Part shown: positions 1 through 9,003 of the stretch, in pieces
Layout of the letters: each line of letters opens with the position of its first letter
Numbering within the stretch: the stretch's first letter is position 1
DNA from: Sporosarcina sp. P32b
Lineage (GTDB): Bacteria > Bacillota > Bacilli > Bacillales_A > Planococcaceae
NCBI RefSeq assembly: GCF_002743335.1
Contig: NZ_PDZB01000003.1
Location: 62,001-126,000, forward strand
Direction: 5' to 3'
Length of the DNA: 64,000 nt
The notes under the pieces: generated by a model
Database searches by the model: none
Seen by the model: the letters and a program-made list of their open reading frames with translations, nothing else
Told to the model about the DNA's origin: nothing
Program-made: the position numbers and the translations under genes

Positions 1-1
1 A

Positions 2-799
2 GACTTACAAGATCCAGATAAAGAGGAAATTCGTAAAGGCATTCAACTAGCCTTATTAAAAGGATTGAAGCAGTCCACACAAGCTCATCACCAAATGACT
101 CCTGATACAATTGGCTTTTTGATGGGCTATCTAGTCAATAAATTACTAGACTCAACTCAGCCCGTCACGTTATTGGATCCCGCAGCAGGAACAGGGAACT
201 TGTTGTTTACAGTATTGAATCAATACAAAGGTTCCGCTTCTGCCAGTGCAGTTGAAATCGATGATGTGTTGATCCAAATTGCTGTGGCGACAGCCAATTT
301 ATTGGAGTTGCCGGTATCATTTTATTTACAAGACGCGCTTCGTCCGTTACCTATTGATGTAGTCGATGCGGTAGTGAGTGACTTACCTGTAGGCTATTAT
401 CCTGACGATGAAGTCGCTTTGGATTATGAACTAATGGCACCTGAAGGCCATGCATTCTCTCATTATTTATATATTGAGCAATCTATGCGCTACGTGAAGC
501 CGGGTGGTTATGGATTATTCATCGTTCCTTCGAAGTTGTTGACTGCTGAAGGGGCAGAACCCATTTTGAATTTTGTCAAAGAACATAAATTATTGAGAGG
601 CTTGCTTGAATTGCCTTCTTCATTATTTGCGGATCAGCGTTTCGCGAAAAGTATTTTATTATTACAACAACCGCCAAATGAAAACTTTGTCTTGCCGGAC
701 GTATTGTTAGCGAAAATACCTGAGCTTGGCAATACAACCGCTATGCAAAAGTTCTTCGATAAACTTAGTGCATGGATGGATGAAGAAGAGGAGGAGTGA
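2..799 (+). CDS. ytxK: Class I SAM-dependent methyltransferase, YtxK family (5' partial)
   Basis: The frame is open to the left window edge, so the start codon lies outside; a TTG at 65 is internal. The protein has an N6-adenine-methyltransferase-like Rossmann fold: motif I reads DPAAGTGNLL and the catalytic-loop motif reads SDLPVGYYP in place of the usual NPPY. Residues after these (EQSMRYVKPGGYGLFIVPS) match the family. It sits directly upstream of ackA, as ytxK does in Bacillus. No target-recognition domain is visible, so it is probably not a restriction-type methylase; its substrate is unknown. It ends in an acidic tail (DEEEEE). Confidence 0.85.
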   Translation, partial: DLQDPDKEEIRKGIQLALLKGLKQSTQAHHQMTPDTIGFLMGYLVNKLLDSTQPVTLLDPAAGTGNLLFTVLNQYKGSASASAVEIDDVLIQIAVATANLLELPVSFYLQDALRPLPIDVVDAVVSDLPVGYYPDDEVALDYELMAPEGHAFSHYLYIEQSMRYVKPGGYGLFIVPSKLLTAEGAEPILNFVKEHKLLRGLLELPSSLFADQRFAKSILLLQQPPNENFVLPDVLLAKIPELGNTTAMQKFFDKLSAWMDEEEEE

Positions 800-872
800 C
801 GAAAAGTCACTTCTCTTCTTTTTTAATTCGTGCATATATTAGCGGAAAGATAGTACAGATCCATGAATTCCA

Positions 873-901
873 TTGCTTTTAAAATTGTTAGATACTATAA
901 T
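873..901 (+). promoter_or_regulatory. Promoter of ackA
   Basis: TTGCTT at 873-878 and TATAAT at 896-901 are separated by 17 bp, a good match to a housekeeping sigma-A promoter. It would start transcription about 40 nt before the ackA start codon. Confidence 0.65.
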
Positions 902-947
902 AAATTCAAACGTTCTACGACGTAATTATTTTAAGGGGTGGGTATTT

Positions 948-2174
948 ATGCCGAAGATTTTGTCGATAAATGCAGGCAGTTCTTCTTTGAAGTTTCAATT
1001 GATTGAAATGACGAACGAAGAAGAAATTACTAAGGGGTTATTCGAGCGAATTGGTTTAGAAAAATCGGTTTTCACAATGGCAACTGCCGAAAAGAAAATC
1101 GAAAAAGTAGTAGATGTTACAGATCACTCGATGGCAGTTGAGATGCTTTTGGAGCACTTACTCAGTGAGGGAGTCGTTTCATCCTATGATGAGATTGACG
1201 GAATCGGTCACCGTGTTGTTCATGGGGGAGAACTTTATAGTGACTCAGTATTAATTACAGATGAAGTGGTCGAGAGACTTGAAGAAATTTCAAGCTTCGC
1301 ACCTTTGCATAATCCAGCAAACATTGTAGGAATTAAAGCTTTTGAGAAAGCGCTGCCAAACACACCTTCAGTTGCAATCTTTGATACAGCATTTCACCAG
1401 ACGATGCCTGAAAAAGCATTTTTGTATGCGTTACCATATGAATACTATGAAAAATACGGGATTCGTAAATACGGTTTCCACGGGACGAGCCATAAATACG
1501 TAACGGAGCGTGCTGCAAAGATTTTGAATAGACCACTTGAAGATACACGTCTAATCTCTTGTCACTTAGGTAACGGCGCGAGTATCGCAGCAGTTAAAGG
1601 TGGTAAGTCAGTAGACACGTCTATGGGCTTCACTCCGTTAGCAGGAGTAATTATGGGCACGCGGTCAGGTAATATTGATCCGGCTCTTATTCCGTATATG
1701 ATGGAGCGTACGAATGAATCAGCTGAAGAAGTCGTCAACACGTTAAATAAAAAATCAGGACTACTTGGAATCAGTGGATTTTCAAGTGACTTGCGCGATA
1801 TTACGGAAGCTGCAGAACAAGGCAACCACCGTGCGCAATTGGCTCTGGACGTCTTCACAGATCGTATCCACCAACACATCGGTCAATACGCAGCTGGAAT
1901 GGGTGGAGTGGATGCAATCATCTTCACAGCAGGGATTGGCGAGAATAGTGCAATCGTTCGTGAAAAAGTAATGAACGGATTGGAATTCATGGGTGTCTAC
2001 TTTGACCCAAGCCTTAACAACATCCGCGGTGAAGAAGCATATATCAGCTTCCCGCATTCACCAGTCAAAGTACTGATCATCCCAACAAACGAAGAAATCA
2101 TGCTAGCGCGCGACACTGTGCGCATCGCGGAAATTCCAGTACCAGTAGAAGCAGAGAAAGTAGCAGTTAAATAA
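948..2174 (+). CDS. ackA: Acetate kinase
   Basis: Acetate kinase interconverts acetyl phosphate plus ADP and acetate plus ATP, the last step of overflow acetate production. The 408-residue protein has the family signatures in order: [11 protein letters not shown] at the N-terminus, [27 protein letters not shown] and HLGNGAS. The ATG at 948 is chosen because AAGGGGTGGG lies 6 nt upstream and translation then begins [13 protein letters not shown]; the frame is open further upstream but that part overlaps the promoter. It follows the ytxK-like gene. In Bacillus this gene is activated by CcpA; I see no convincing cre site in the short upstream region here. Confidence 0.97.
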   Translation: MPKILSINAGSSSLKFQLIEMTNEEEITKGLFERIGLEKSVFTMATAEKKIEKVVDVTDHSMAVEMLLEHLLSEGVVSSYDEIDGIGHRVVHGGELYSDSVLITDEVVERLEEISSFAPLHNPANIVGIKAFEKALPNTPSVAIFDTAFHQTMPEKAFLYALPYEYYEKYGIRKYGFHGTSHKYVTERAAKILNRPLEDTRLISCHLGNGASIAAVKGGKSVDTSMGFTPLAGVIMGTRSGNIDPALIPYMMERTNESAEEVVNTLNKKSGLLGISGFSSDLRDITEAAEQGNHRAQLALDVFTDRIHQHIGQYAAGMGGVDAIIFTAGIGENSAIVREKVMNGLEFMGVYFDPSLNNIRGEEAYISFPHSPVKVLIIPTNEEIMLARDTVRIAEIPVPVEAEKVAVK

Positions 2175-2182
2175 ATCACACA

Positions 2183-2221
2183 AAATCCCGACCGTCAGAA
2201 TTCTGACAGTCGGGATTTTTT
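2183..2221 (+). terminator. Rho-independent terminator of ackA
   Basis: A near-perfect inverted repeat, AATCCCGAC...GTCAGAA/TTCTGAC...GTCGGGATT with one mismatch, is followed by a T run. It starts 9 nt after the ackA stop codon. Confidence 0.9.
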
Positions 2222-2292
2222 AAGAAATCGTAAAAGCATTACTTGAAACGTTGAACAACGGCGTCTACCGCCAACTCTTGATAGGCAAGAAT

Positions 2293-2340
2293 AAAAAAGA
2301 CTGCCACAAGAAATCGAATGAACGACTCCTTGGACAGTCT
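2293..2340 (-). terminator. Terminator of the universal stress gene (minus strand)
   Basis: Read on the minus strand, AGACTG...CAGTCT plus an inner CCAAG/CTTG-GG stem precedes a run of six T. It lies just downstream of the minus-strand usp gene. Confidence 0.75.
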
Positions 2341-2351
2341 GTAGTTACTCA

Positions 2352-2807
2352 TTAGCCTTGTAGATGTTCCGGTGTACGTACAACTAGTACATCACATTTC
2401 GCAGAACGCACGATATTCTCGGAAACACTTCCGATTAAGAAACGTTCTACACGGTTTAGACCTGTAGCACCACAGATAATTAAATCTGCATTAAGTTTCT
2501 TAGCGATATCGCGTGGGATCAACGTCTTAGGAGAACCGTATTCTACGTGGATCTCCACATTTGCAACGCCCGCTGCGACAGCTTCATTACGATAATCGGT
2601 TAACAACTCTTCAGCGTATTTCTGCGCACGCTCAGCGATTGAACGATCATACGCTTCAACTGCTGCGTAAGAACGTGTATCAATAATATTGATCAAGTGA
2701 AGAGTTGCGTCGTTACGATCTGCAATGGCGATCGCTTTCTTGAAAGCCCATTTCGCCTCATCTGAACCATCCACGGCTACGATGATGTCTTTGTAAGTAA
2801 GTGCCAT
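2352..2807 (-). CDS. Universal stress protein, UspA family
   Basis: A 151-residue single-domain universal stress protein. It begins MALTYKDIIVAVDGSDEAKWA and carries the ATP-binding signature G-x2-G-x9-G-S in GATGLNRVERFLIGSVSENIV, so it belongs to the nucleotide-binding subgroup. The ATG at 2807 is preferred over the in-frame GTG at 2816 because GGAG lies 8 nt upstream of the ATG. It is divergently placed from ald and convergent with ackA, a neighbourhood I also associate with staphylococcal usp genes. Its exact stress role cannot be read from sequence. Confidence 0.92.
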   Translation of the reverse strand: MALTYKDIIVAVDGSDEAKWAFKKAIAIADRNDATLHLINIIDTRSYAAVEAYDRSIAERAQKYAEELLTDYRNEAVAAGVANVEIHVEYGSPKTLIPRDIAKKLNADLIICGATGLNRVERFLIGSVSENIVRSAKCDVLVVRTPEHLQG

Positions 2808-3051
2808 AATTACCACTCCATCCTTAAAATTAAATTCTTTCTACACTATTCTTATTCTACGTAGTTTTATGATAGTCCTTCTTTTTTTGTCGAAATGTTT
2901 TATCAAAATTTAGAAAATGAAGTTTGTATGGAATAACGTTGAAAAAAAGAGGTAAATCTAGCTATTTTCTGATAAGATTAAATAGTCATGAATCGACAAT
3001 GAGATAATGAAAAATGAATGAAAAGAAATTACAATTCTAGGAGGATTTTGC

Positions 3052-4173
3052 ATGCGTATTGGTGTTCCAAAAGAGATTAAAAATAATGAGAACCGAGTGG
3101 CAATAGCCCCTTCAAGTGTACTAACTCTACTAAACGCTGGTCATGAAGTATTAATTGAAAAAGGTGCTGGAATCGGTTCGAGTTTCCAGGATGAAGAGTA
3201 TCAAGAAGCAGGCGCGACAATCGTAGATTCTGCCGCTGAAGTATGGGAAGCGGATATGGTACTGAAAGTTAAAGAACCTGCAGAGTCAGAATATCAGTAT
3301 TTCCGTGAAGGATTAATTCTATTTGCGTATCTTCATTTAGCACCAGAGTTAAAGTTAACACAAGAATTGCTTAATAAAAAAGTAACAGCAATTGCTTATG
3401 AAACAGTTCAACTTCCTGGCGGTGGCTTACCTCTACTAGCACCAATGAGTGAAGTAGCGGGCCGTATGGCAACGCAAATCGGCGCACAGTACTTGGAAAA
3501 AACGAAAGGCGGCAAAGGGATTTTGCTTGCTGGAGTACCGGGTGTATCACGTGGGAAAATCACCATCATTGGTGGTGGACAAGCTGGTACAAATGCTGCA
3601 CGTGTGGCAATCGGAATCGGTGCACACGTAACGATCTTGGATCTATCGGTTGAGCGTGTACGTCAGCTTGATGAGATTTTCGGAGAGCATATTCAAACAT
3701 TAGTATCCAATCCGTTTAACATCGCTAAAGCAGTAAAAGATGCAGATTTGGTAATCGGTTGTGTTCTGATTCCAGGTGCAAAAGCGCCAACTCTCGTAAC
3801 AGAAGAAATGGTGAAATCCATGGGCCCTGGCTCTGTAGTCATTGATATTGCGATTGATCAAGGTGGGATTTTCGAGACATCGGACCGCGTTACAACACAC
3901 GACGACCCAACGTATACGAAACACGGTGTTATTCACTACGCAGTAGCGAACATGCCAGGTGCAGTTCCACAAACATCTACCATGGCACTGACAAACGTGA
4001 CGATCCCTTATGCTCTTCAAATCGCTAACAAAGGCGTCAAAAAGGCATGTACAGACAACGAAGCACTACGTAAAGGAATTAACACACTAGCTGGAAAAAT
4101 AACATACAAAGCAGTAGCAGAAGCGCAAGAGCTGGATCACGTAAACATTGAAGAAGCACTAGAAACAATCTAA
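3052..4173 (+). CDS. ald: Alanine dehydrogenase
   Basis: Converts L-alanine and NAD+ to pyruvate, ammonia and NADH, letting alanine serve as carbon and nitrogen source. The 373-residue protein has the AlaDH/PNT N-terminal domain ([17 protein letters not shown], substrate-site Lys in [12 protein letters not shown] and His in [10 protein letters not shown]) and a Rossmann NAD domain around residues 165-200 ([26 protein letters not shown]). Length and motifs are full for the family. AGGAGG lies 7-12 nt before the ATG. The gene is monocistronic, ended by a strong terminator. Confidence 0.97.
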   Translation: MRIGVPKEIKNNENRVAIAPSSVLTLLNAGHEVLIEKGAGIGSSFQDEEYQEAGATIVDSAAEVWEADMVLKVKEPAESEYQYFREGLILFAYLHLAPELKLTQELLNKKVTAIAYETVQLPGGGLPLLAPMSEVAGRMATQIGAQYLEKTKGGKGILLAGVPGVSRGKITIIGGGQAGTNAARVAIGIGAHVTILDLSVERVRQLDEIFGEHIQTLVSNPFNIAKAVKDADLVIGCVLIPGAKAPTLVTEEMVKSMGPGSVVIDIAIDQGGIFETSDRVTTHDDPTYTKHGVIHYAVANMPGAVPQTSTMALTNVTIPYALQIANKGVKKACTDNEALRKGINTLAGKITYKAVAEAQELDHVNIEEALETI

Positions 4174-4175
4174 AC

Positions 4176-4206
4176 TAAAAAAGACCACTACATAAAGTAG
4201 CGGTCT
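4176..4206 (-). terminator. Terminator of the Xaa-Pro peptidase gene (minus strand)
   Basis: AGACC-CTAC/GTAG-GGTCT hairpin (4182-4206) followed on the minus strand by TTTTTTAG. It is adjacent to the plus-strand ald terminator, so the two converging transcripts each have their own hairpin. Confidence 0.75.
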
Positions 4207-4209
4207 AGG

Positions 4210-4253
4210 ACTGAAGACAAACCCCTGCATTGGAGTTTGTCTTCAGTTTTTTT
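4210..4253 (+). terminator. Terminator of ald
   Basis: A perfect 13-bp stem, ACTGAAGACAAAC paired with GTTTGTCTTCAGT, with a 12-nt loop and seven T. Confidence 0.92.
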
Positions 4254-4266
4254 CTCTTCATCTTGC

Positions 4267-5364
4267 TTATTCTGCGATAATCTTCAATTCTTTAGGGAAC
4301 TTCGTTAACACTTCGACACCATCTTTGGTTACATACAGATCATCCTCAATCCGCACACCCGTGATTGCTGGATCATATATACCTGGCTCAATGGTGAAGA
4401 CCATACCTTCTTGAAGTGGCATATCATTCGTGCCTGTTAAAGAAGGGAACTCATGAACAGAAATACCAAGACCGTGTCCAATACGGTGCGGGAACAATTT
4501 TCCGTATCCTGCTTCTTCAATGATGGACCGTGCCGCATGATCAACTTCCCGAGCTAATGTGCCAGGACGTACTACATCAATAGCTGCTTGTTGTGCTTTC
4601 TTGACCGTCTCATAAATTTTACGCTTTTCTTCTGTAGGCTCGCCAAAGGCAATCGTACGCGTGATGTCAGAGCAGTAACCTTTATACACAACACCTAGAT
4701 CAAATAAGATGAAATCCCCTTTTTCAATTCTCTTATCTCCTGGAATACCATGAGGTGAAGCGGTTTTTGTACCGGAAACGATAATGGTATCGAATGACAT
4801 CTTCTCTGCACCTTTTTGTTTCACAGCCTGTTCTACAGCTTGAACTATTTCTAGTTCGGTTTTTCCTTCTGCGATTTCATTGCAACCTACTTCAATTGCA
4901 TAATCTGCCAATTCAGCTGCTTTACGTAAATGCTGAAGTTCCACATCATTTTTGATTAGACGATTATTTGCCAGTATATCATCCAGCTTTGCGAATTGTA
5001 GGGCAGGGAAACGCTCTTGCAGTATTTCGAATCGATCAACAGTTAGATGTTCTTTTTCAATTGCGAGCAATGAACATGTAGAAATCCGTTCCGTTATGGC
5101 TTCATCTAAAAATTTGAACGCATTATCTGTATCCTTATAGCCGATAGCATCATACTGCCAACCAATTGCTTTTACATCGGCCACTTCCATAGCTGGACAA
5201 ATAATAAATGGGTCCGCTTCTTTGAAAACAACTACAGCTAGTAACCGCTCGTGGGGATCGCTTCGGAAATCAGTCAGATAAAATATATTATCTGGATTCG
5301 TTATGAGTGCGGCATCAATATTATGTTTCTCTAAGAAATCTTGTACTTTTTGAATGTTCGTCAA
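4267..5364 (-). CDS. M24 family Xaa-Pro peptidase
   Basis: A 365-residue metallopeptidase with a creatinase-like N-terminal domain (1-130) and a pita-bread M24 catalytic domain. The five metal ligands are visible: Asp in ILFDLGVVYKGYCSD, Asp in SDITRT, His in PHRIGHGLGISVHE, Glu in FTIEPGIYDP and Glu in GVRIEDDLYV. It probably removes N-terminal residues before proline or splits Xaa-Pro dipeptides; sequence alone does not decide between aminopeptidase P and prolidase. The start is TTG at 5364, 8 nt after GGAGGAGG. It is convergent with ald. Confidence 0.9.
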   Translation of the reverse strand: MTNIQKVQDFLEKHNIDAALITNPDNIFYLTDFRSDPHERLLAVVVFKEADPFIICPAMEVADVKAIGWQYDAIGYKDTDNAFKFLDEAITERISTCSLLAIEKEHLTVDRFEILQERFPALQFAKLDDILANNRLIKNDVELQHLRKAAELADYAIEVGCNEIAEGKTELEIVQAVEQAVKQKGAEKMSFDTIIVSGTKTASPHGIPGDKRIEKGDFILFDLGVVYKGYCSDITRTIAFGEPTEEKRKIYETVKKAQQAAIDVVRPGTLAREVDHAARSIIEEAGYGKLFPHRIGHGLGISVHEFPSLTGTNDMPLQEGMVFTIEPGIYDPAITGVRIEDDLYVTKDGVEVLTKFPKELKIIAE

Positions 5365-5470
5365 ATTATTTCCTCCTCCGTTTTGGTTAGTATAACAAAT
5401 AAGAGGGTTTTAAGCTGTTTTGCAGAAGGTATAGAGAGAGTAGGTAATTAAAAAGAGGAGTGTGATCGTT

Positions 5471-6148
5471 GTGAAAATCTCATACCATGGTCATTCGATC
5501 GTAAAAATTGAGACAAAAGGAAAGACGATATTAATCGATCCTTTCATTACAGGCAATAAATTAACAGATCTACACGCGGAAGAGGAAAAACCGGACGTGA
5601 TTTTACTAACGCACGGACATAATGACCATGTAGGCGATACGATGGATATTGCTAAAAGGGAAGACATACTAGTCGTAGCACCGAATGAATTAGCCGTATA
5701 CCTTGGATTCCAAGGATTGAACACGCATGGAATGAACATTGGTGGAGCAAAAGAGTTTGATTTTGGTACCGTGAAATATACACAGGCATTCCATAGTTCT
5801 TCCTATACAACGGAAGATAATGAGATTATATATACAGGTATGCCAGCGGGGTTACTATTGACGATAGAAGATAAAGTAATCTATCATGCAGGGGATACTT
5901 CGCTGTTTAGTGATATGAAGCTGTATGGGGAAGATGGAATTGATGTGGCGTTCTTACCGATTGGTGATAATTTCACGATGGGTCCTAAAGATGCCGCAAA
6001 AGCAGTCGAGTTGCTGAAACCGAAGCTAACTGTTCCGGTTCATTTCAATACTTTCCCACCAATCGAAGTGGATCCTGAAGACTTCAAGTCACTCGTAACG
6101 AATTATGAAGTGAGAATAATGGAACCAGGGGAATCAATCGAACTGTAA
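5471..6148 (+). CDS. UPF0173 metallo-beta-lactamase-fold hydrolase (YtkL type)
   Basis: A 225-residue metal-dependent hydrolase. It starts [25 protein letters not shown] and has the metal-binding [11 protein letters not shown] (HxHxDH) plus a later His in [11 protein letters not shown] and PVHFNTFPP. The GTG at 5471 is preferred to the GTG at 5462 because GAGGAG ends at 5460, leaving proper spacing only for the second. The physiological substrate of this family is not known to me. It lies between the peptidase and ytoI as a single gene with its own terminator. Confidence 0.88.
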   Translation: MKISYHGHSIVKIETKGKTILIDPFITGNKLTDLHAEEEKPDVILLTHGHNDHVGDTMDIAKREDILVVAPNELAVYLGFQGLNTHGMNIGGAKEFDFGTVKYTQAFHSSSYTTEDNEIIYTGMPAGLLLTIEDKVIYHAGDTSLFSDMKLYGEDGIDVAFLPIGDNFTMGPKDAAKAVELLKPKLTVPVHFNTFPPIEVDPEDFKSLVTNYEVRIMEPGESIEL

Positions 6149-6166
6149 AATGTGAAATGAAAAATT

Positions 6167-6208
6167 ACGGTCTAAGGCGCATTGTTCGTGTCTTAGACCG
6201 TTTTTTTT
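6167..6208 (+). terminator. Terminator after the UPF0173 hydrolase gene
   Basis: ACGGTCTAAG pairs with CTTAGACCGT across a 15-nt loop, followed by eight T. Confidence 0.92.
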
Positions 6209-6274
6209 ATGGTTTTATGGTATGATTATCAAAAAGCCGAAACCTTAAACTAGGTCGAAGAAAAAGGTGAAATC

Positions 6275-7582
6275 ATGTCAACTAAACACGAGCAGATTTT
6301 GCGTTATATCGAAAGCTTGGCCGTGGGAGAAAAGATCTCCGTCCGCCAAGTTGCGAAAGTATTGGAAGTCAGTGATGGAACCGCTTACCGAGCGATAAAA
6401 GAAGCGGAAAATCAAAAACTGGTGAATACTATTGAACGTGTAGGTACAATCCGAATTGAGAAAAAGAAAAAAGAAAATATTGAACGCTTAACATTCGCGG
6501 AAGTCATCAACATTGTAGATGGCGTCGTGCTGGGTGGACGGGATGGATTACATAAAACATTAACGAAATTTGTAGTGGGAGCCATGCAACTTGAAGATAT
6601 GATCCGCTATATCGATGCAGGCAGTTTATTGATTGTAGGAAATCGTTTGAAAGCGCATGAAATTGCGATTAAAGCGGGGGCAGCTGTACTTGTTACGGGT
6701 GGCTTCGATGCGACAGATGAAGTGAAGCAGCTAGCAGATGAAATGAATTTGCCTGTGATTTCAACAAGTTACGATACTTTCACAGTAGCGACTATGCTAA
6801 ACCGAGCGATTTATGATCAGTTGATTGAAAAAGAAATTTTGCTTGTTGAGGATATTTTAACGCCACTGGCCAGTACAGTGACATTATCTCCTGAGGATTC
6901 AGTCGACCAATTTTACGAAGTCAATCATCAAACATCGCACTCAGCCTACCCTGTAGTAAAATCTGATGGCACATTAGTAGGGATTATTACGTCCCGCGAT
7001 GTTGTGAGCAACCCCGATGTAGAAACTATTGGGAAAGTTATGACGCCAGGGCCAATCACTGTAAACGGAAAAATGAGTGTGGCATCAGCAGGACACAGTA
7101 TGATTTGGGAAGGTATTGATTTAATGCCTGTCGTTAATGATGCTGGAGTCCTCGAAGGGATCATCAGTCGTCAGGATGTCCTAAAAGCATTGCAAATGAC
7201 GCAACGTCAACCGCAACAAGGGGAAACCATTGACGACATTGTCAAAAACCAAATGAAAGCCATTGCGAATTCACCTGAAAAAATCGAGTTCGCTGTGGTG
7301 CCGCAGATGACCAATCAATTTGGTTCATTGTCTTACGGAGCGATGTTGACGATTCTGACGGAAGCAGGCAGTCGTACGATTAAGCTTCAAAAACGCGGCG
7401 AAAGTGTGCCTGAGAATGTGACAATCTATTTCATCAAACAAGTGCAACTTGGCGCAACGGTAACAGTGGAGCCAAAAATTATTCACTTGAGTCGCCGATT
7501 CATCAAACTGGAAATCGAATTAACGTCAAACGACGGAATTGTAGCGAAAGCTATGGGAACTTTCCAGCTTTTTGAGAAATAA
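6275..7582 (+). CDS. HTH-DRTGG-CBS-hotdog regulatory protein (YtoI type)
   Basis: A 435-residue multidomain protein: an N-terminal winged-helix segment (about 1-65, with VRQVAKVLEVSDGTAYRAIKEAE), a DRTGG domain (70-185), two CBS motifs (195-310, including GIITSRDVVSNP and GIISRQDVLKAL), and a C-terminal hotdog-like domain (320-435). CBS pairs usually bind adenine nucleotides, so it is likely a ligand-sensing regulator; its target is unknown. AAGGTG lies upstream of the ATG. It converges on the ytpI-like gene through a shared hairpin. Confidence 0.85.
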   Translation: MSTKHEQILRYIESLAVGEKISVRQVAKVLEVSDGTAYRAIKEAENQKLVNTIERVGTIRIEKKKKENIERLTFAEVINIVDGVVLGGRDGLHKTLTKFVVGAMQLEDMIRYIDAGSLLIVGNRLKAHEIAIKAGAAVLVTGGFDATDEVKQLADEMNLPVISTSYDTFTVATMLNRAIYDQLIEKEILLVEDILTPLASTVTLSPEDSVDQFYEVNHQTSHSAYPVVKSDGTLVGIITSRDVVSNPDVETIGKVMTPGPITVNGKMSVASAGHSMIWEGIDLMPVVNDAGVLEGIISRQDVLKALQMTQRQPQQGETIDDIVKNQMKAIANSPEKIEFAVVPQMTNQFGSLSYGAMLTILTEAGSRTIKLQKRGESVPENVTIYFIKQVQLGATVTVEPKIIHLSRRFIKLEIELTSNDGIVAKAMGTFQLFEK

Positions 7583-7613
7583 AAAAGCTGACGTCAATTG
7601 ACATCAGCTTTGT
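7583..7613. terminator. Hairpin shared by two converging genes
   Basis: GCTGA-GTCAATTGAC-TCAGC (7587-7608) is flanked by A runs on the left and T on the right, so it can terminate in both directions. It overlaps the last codons of the minus-strand ytpI-like gene. Confidence 0.7.
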
Positions 7614-7923
7614 TTAGTTCACGTTCTTCAGCTACAAACTGCTTATAATGTTTCTGAGCATTAAAGTTAAATATGGCCACATATCCACCGAATAAAATGA
7701 ATATAGCTGACACGATATAGGTTAGTACGCCATCAAATATGAGCAATTGATTAATTCCGAAGAAGATCAATAGGGCACCAAGTGCTGTGCCGGCCAAACT
7801 TGCATACATCTTTTTACGGATGGGAAACATATGGCTTGTGCGGAATTGTCGTGTTTTGAAAACAAAATAGAATACGCCTGAAGCGACGATACCAAATACA
7901 AAAATAAAATTAACCATTTCCAT
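7594..7923 (-). CDS. Small membrane protein, YtpI-like
   Basis: A 109-residue protein with three predicted membrane segments (about 3-20, 42-62 and 68-88). Its position between ytoI and nrnA and its length match Bacillus ytpI, of unknown function. The ATG at 7923 has GGAGG 8-12 nt upstream; the frame extends further to 7947 without a better ribosome binding site. Nothing in the sequence suggests an enzymatic role. Confidence 0.75.
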   Translation of the reverse strand: MEMVNFIFVFGIVASGVFYFVFKTRQFRTSHMFPIRKKMYASLAGTALGALLIFFGINQLLIFDGVLTYIVSAIFILFGGYVAIFNFNAQKHYKQFVAEERELNKADVN

Positions 7924-8042
7924 CAAAAAAGCCTCCAATACATACAAAATAACCTACTACCTAACAGTAGAGGTTCATTATATATTGTAGCGGCTTTTAC
8001 TGGGAAATGCGAATACTTGTACAGGAACCTGGGGGAATATAC

Positions 8043-8984
8043 ATGAAACGACAAATCATTGACACAATTGAAAAATACGAAAAAATCATCATCCATCGTC
8101 ACGTCCGACCGGATCCAGATGCATATGGATCACAAATGGGGTTGAAAGCACTTATTGAAAAGAACTATCCCCAAAAACAAGTACTTGCAGCAGGAACACA
8201 TGATGAATTATTAGGCTATTTAGGGGAACCAAATACAGTGACTGAAGCTGATTACGAAGGAGCTCTCGTCATCGTCACCGATACAGCGAACACGGATCGC
8301 ATTGACGGATCATTTTACAACAAAGGTTCATTTTTATTGAAAATCGATCATCACCCGAACGAAGATCCATATGGCGATGAGCGATGGGTGAATACAGATG
8401 CAAGTTCTTGTTCAGAAATGATCTATACACTGTATGAAGAAGGTCAAGCGTCATACGGTTGGGAAATGTCTCCGGAAGCGGCACGTTTTTTATTCGCAGG
8501 AATTGTGGGAGATACAGGCCGCTTTATGTTCCCGAGCACAACGGAAAAAACATTTGAAGTTGCCAGCTCATTGATCAAGCAACCTTTTGATCGCACGAAA
8601 TTATTCGCGGGAATGTATGAGATGGATCGTAAAATCTTGCATTTGCAAGGATATATCTACCAAAACTTTACGATTGATGAAAATGGTGCGGCGTATATTA
8701 AATTAACTCAAGACATTTTGGAACAGTTCGATGTCACAGTGTCTGAGACGTCTCAACTAGTAGGGTCACTTGGAGATGTGAAAGGAATTTGTGCATGGAT
8801 TATCTTTATTGAAGAGAAAAATCAAATCCGTGTCCGCCTACGTTCGAAAGGTCCAGTCATCAATACGTTAGCGATGCAGCATAATGGTGGCGGTCATCCA
8901 TTAGCCTCAGGCGCTTCCGCATACTCATGGACAGAAGTAGATGAAATTATCGTCAAACTGCAAGAACTTTGCAGAAACTATTAA
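8043..8984 (+). CDS. nrnA: Bifunctional oligoribonuclease / pAp phosphatase NrnA
   Basis: A DHH-DHHA1 phosphoesterase of 313 residues that degrades 2-5 nt RNAs and dephosphorylates 3'-phosphoadenosine 5'-phosphate. Visible motifs are HRHVRPDPDAYGSQ, VTDTANTDR, the DHH motif in KIDHHPNED, a GDTGRF motif, and the C-terminal GGGHPLASGA of DHHA1. The ATG at 8043 follows GGGGGAA and gives the standard length. It lies 19 bp before dnaE, suggesting co-transcription; the ytrH/ytrI genes found here in Bacillus are absent. Confidence 0.93.
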   Translation: MKRQIIDTIEKYEKIIIHRHVRPDPDAYGSQMGLKALIEKNYPQKQVLAAGTHDELLGYLGEPNTVTEADYEGALVIVTDTANTDRIDGSFYNKGSFLLKIDHHPNEDPYGDERWVNTDASSCSEMIYTLYEEGQASYGWEMSPEAARFLFAGIVGDTGRFMFPSTTEKTFEVASSLIKQPFDRTKLFAGMYEMDRKILHLQGYIYQNFTIDENGAAYIKLTQDILEQFDVTVSETSQLVGSLGDVKGICAWIIFIEEKNQIRVRLRSKGPVINTLAMQHNGGGHPLASGASAYSWTEVDEIIVKLQELCRNY

Positions 8985-9003
8985 GCAGAGCTGAGGGATT
9001 GAA

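Noticed and set aside
873-947. N-terminal extension of acetate kinase starting at the TTG at 873
   Set aside because: The TTG is the -35 hexamer of the promoter and the extra residues have no family match; the ATG at 948 has a proper ribosome binding site.
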